Below, one piece after another: positions 62,101 through 64,000 of a DNA stretch of 64,000 nt; position 1 is the stretch's first letter; each line of letters begins with the position of its first letter. The stretch is from Azadirachta indica (taxonomy: Eukaryota; Streptophyta; Magnoliopsida; Sapindales; Meliaceae): positions 1,619,026-1,683,025 of the forward strand of contig CM040444.1 in NCBI GenBank assembly GCA_022749755.1, written 5' to 3'. The position numbers were made by a program, and so were the translations under genes. Below the pieces are notes generated by a model. That model worked only from the letters and a program-made list of their open reading frames with translations, was not told the origin of the DNA and made no database searches.

Positions 62101-64000
62101 AAAAAATATTGTAAATGTTCAAATTCGATGGATTTACACGAATATAAACAACAATCTTACCACAGAATTACCCTTACTTATTAAATATGTAAATAAAATA
62201 TATTTAACAAAGAATGAATATTTAATTTATATTATTAAAATATAAATTCTGAATTGTTTATTACTGATATAAATTAATTGAATAATTAATAATAAATTTA
62301 TCTTTAACAATTATTTAAATATAATTTATTACTATTATTTTCTTCATAATTATTTGGAGGAACAATAATGTTTTAATATTATAATTTTCAAATTCTAATA
62401 AAATAAATTTGATTAGAAATATAATTATTTTCTTTTAAAATTAATTTTAAAAAGTAAAAAAAAATGTATTTAATTTTTACAGATAATTGTTATTATTTAA
62501 CATTAAATCAATAATTTAAATTATATATATAATTAAATTTGAATTATTTTAAATTATACAATTATTTTATTTGTATATACATATATATAATATGAAAAGG
62601 TTTCAAAAATAAAATTTTATTGATAATTATTTCAACTACTGCAAAAACATATTTAAAACATTAATTTTATTGACTTGATTAAATATTTATAGTATTTAAC
62701 AAAATTACCTTCTATAAGTATTATTTTTTACTTTATTATAAAATAATATATTATCAATTATTAAGGTTTTATATGTGAATTCACCATTTCACATATTATC
62801 AAAATAATATAATAAAAATAAATATTTGATTTTTTCATAAATTAATTGTTAAAAATAAGATAATTGACAACAATTATTAATTTGATTGAGACAATTTATA
62901 TAAATATTGCAGAATATAAAAATTTTATTAAAAAAATATCAAATTTAATTAATACATTTACTATAATTTATTTATTAACCTATATAAATTAAAAAACAAA
63001 TAAGTGTAGTTGTAAATTAAAATATATTTTTTAATAGAATCAAGAAGTTAGAGAAAATATATTAAATAAATCCTAGAGTTTTTTATTTTTGGATAATTTT
63101 GCAGAAAAATTTTATTTGGTAGATAAGAAAATAAAATTTGAAAAGAAAAACAAAATCTTAAAGAATTTATTGATTTTGTTAATGTTATATTACTATATTG
63201 CAATAAATTAATTTATTAATTATAAATTGATTATTTTGTTTGACATCAAATTTATTATTTTTATTTTATCAAAACTTATTGTTTTAAATTTAATTACTAA
63301 AAGTTATTTAATTTTGTTAGTTTCTGATTATTTTTTCAAATTTTTTATTAAGAAAATGAATTTAAAAATTCTAAAATTGATTAAGCTAAAAATTTGTAAA
63401 TAGTGAAGGAGTTAATTGACTAAATTGAAAAATGATGAACCTTTTTGAAGGACGTTTTTGGCTAACATGAAAACTATAAAACTTTTATAATCATTTATCA
63501 AATTAAATAGATGTTCATATAATTAACCAAAACAATTTTAAATTACAAAAAGGACATCCAAGTCCCCAAGGTCTTGCTTCTTGAACTGATTAGTTTAGAA
63601 ATTTTAAAAATACTTATAAAAGTCTTAAAATGACCATTAAGCCTCTATCAATAATTGTTATTCAACAAAACTAATTATTAAATCTTTAAAATTTTACAAA
63701 ATATAATATATTTATCAAAAATACGTTAATAAATAGCACGTTAATAACATAATATTTATTAATATATTATAAATTTTTATATTTTATAAATAATATATTT
63801 TTTTGTTATGGTATTTTGTATATTTTAAACTATACATAAATGTAAACTATAATATAGTCATAAGTGTTATACTATACATATTTTGTTTAATATATATTCA
63901 AAAATTATATTAGTCCAATTGCATTTCTTGAAAAAATTATCAAACACACAGCTAATATAAATAAAAGAAAATGTAAATACATACTATATTTATTAAAAGA
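62101..64000. other. AT-rich intergenic DNA, no gene seen
   Basis: Very AT-rich to the end of the window, without long frames or repeat edges that I can support. Confidence 0.55.

Noticed and set aside
1..64000. CRISPR arrays, rRNA genes, intact tRNA genes, bacterial operons
   Set aside because: None seen; the direct repeats present are minisatellites, LTRs or segmental copies in plant nuclear DNA.

Overview
This is nuclear DNA from a flowering plant, almost certainly a eudicot. It is AT-rich, gene-poor and full of plant transposon debris. The genes that are present are plant families with spliced introns: a YUCCA flavin monooxygenase, bHLH factors and a TIR-NBS-LRR with a C-JID exon. The species cannot be read from the sequence. 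One 100-N run at 20018-20117 shows it comes from a draft scaffold.

Layout. 1-9.4 kb: AT-rich DNA with two old hAT-type non-autonomous elements (1820-2503, 7519-8039), a near-palindromic Mutator-like foldback element (2764-3939), a small MITE (6605-6869), and two inverted ~490 bp repeat arms (470-972 and 8878-9365). These surround a decayed, apparently intronless bHLH pseudogene of the BIGPETAL/CIB type (minus strand, 4237-4918). 10.0-11.7 kb: a four-exon YUCCA10/11-like auxin-biosynthesis gene (minus), intact except for a 4-bp tandem duplication that shifts the frame near its N terminus. 13.1-17.2 kb: a decayed Ty1/copia element. 14933-20017 and 20118-25212 are two nearly identical 5.1 kb copies meeting exactly at the N gap. 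This looks more like two unmerged haplotype contig ends than a real tandem duplication. Each copy carries copia integrase debris and a ~62 bp minisatellite.

26.3-31 kb: copia RNase H debris followed by a 4.05 kb non-autonomous CACTA element (26821-30870). 32.2-34.9 kb: the best intact gene, a four-exon group Ib-like bHLH factor of 397 codons (plus strand) with an unusually long acidic N-terminal half. 36.7-39.8 kb and 52.8-57.3 kb: a direct segmental duplication 16 kb apart; the second copy was later split by a TG...CA insertion with a 5-bp target duplication (probable solo LTR). Between them lie a TIR-NBS-LRR pseudogene (minus, 40195-45017), gypsy gag-like debris interrupted by an LTR-like block, a gypsy integrase fragment and a copia RT/RNase H fragment. 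58.6-59.4 kb holds a gypsy RT/RNase H remnant; the rest to 64 kb is AT-rich with no recognisable gene.

Only two loci look capable, or nearly capable, of making a full protein: the YUCCA-like gene (if the 4-bp frameshift is an assembly error) and the bHLH gene. They have no evident functional link. Most of the window records repeated transposon insertion and decay. No undescribed biological system is established here. The observations most worth checking are the duplication at the gap, the YUCCA frameshift, the foldback MULE, and the bHLH gene with its duplicated acidic module.
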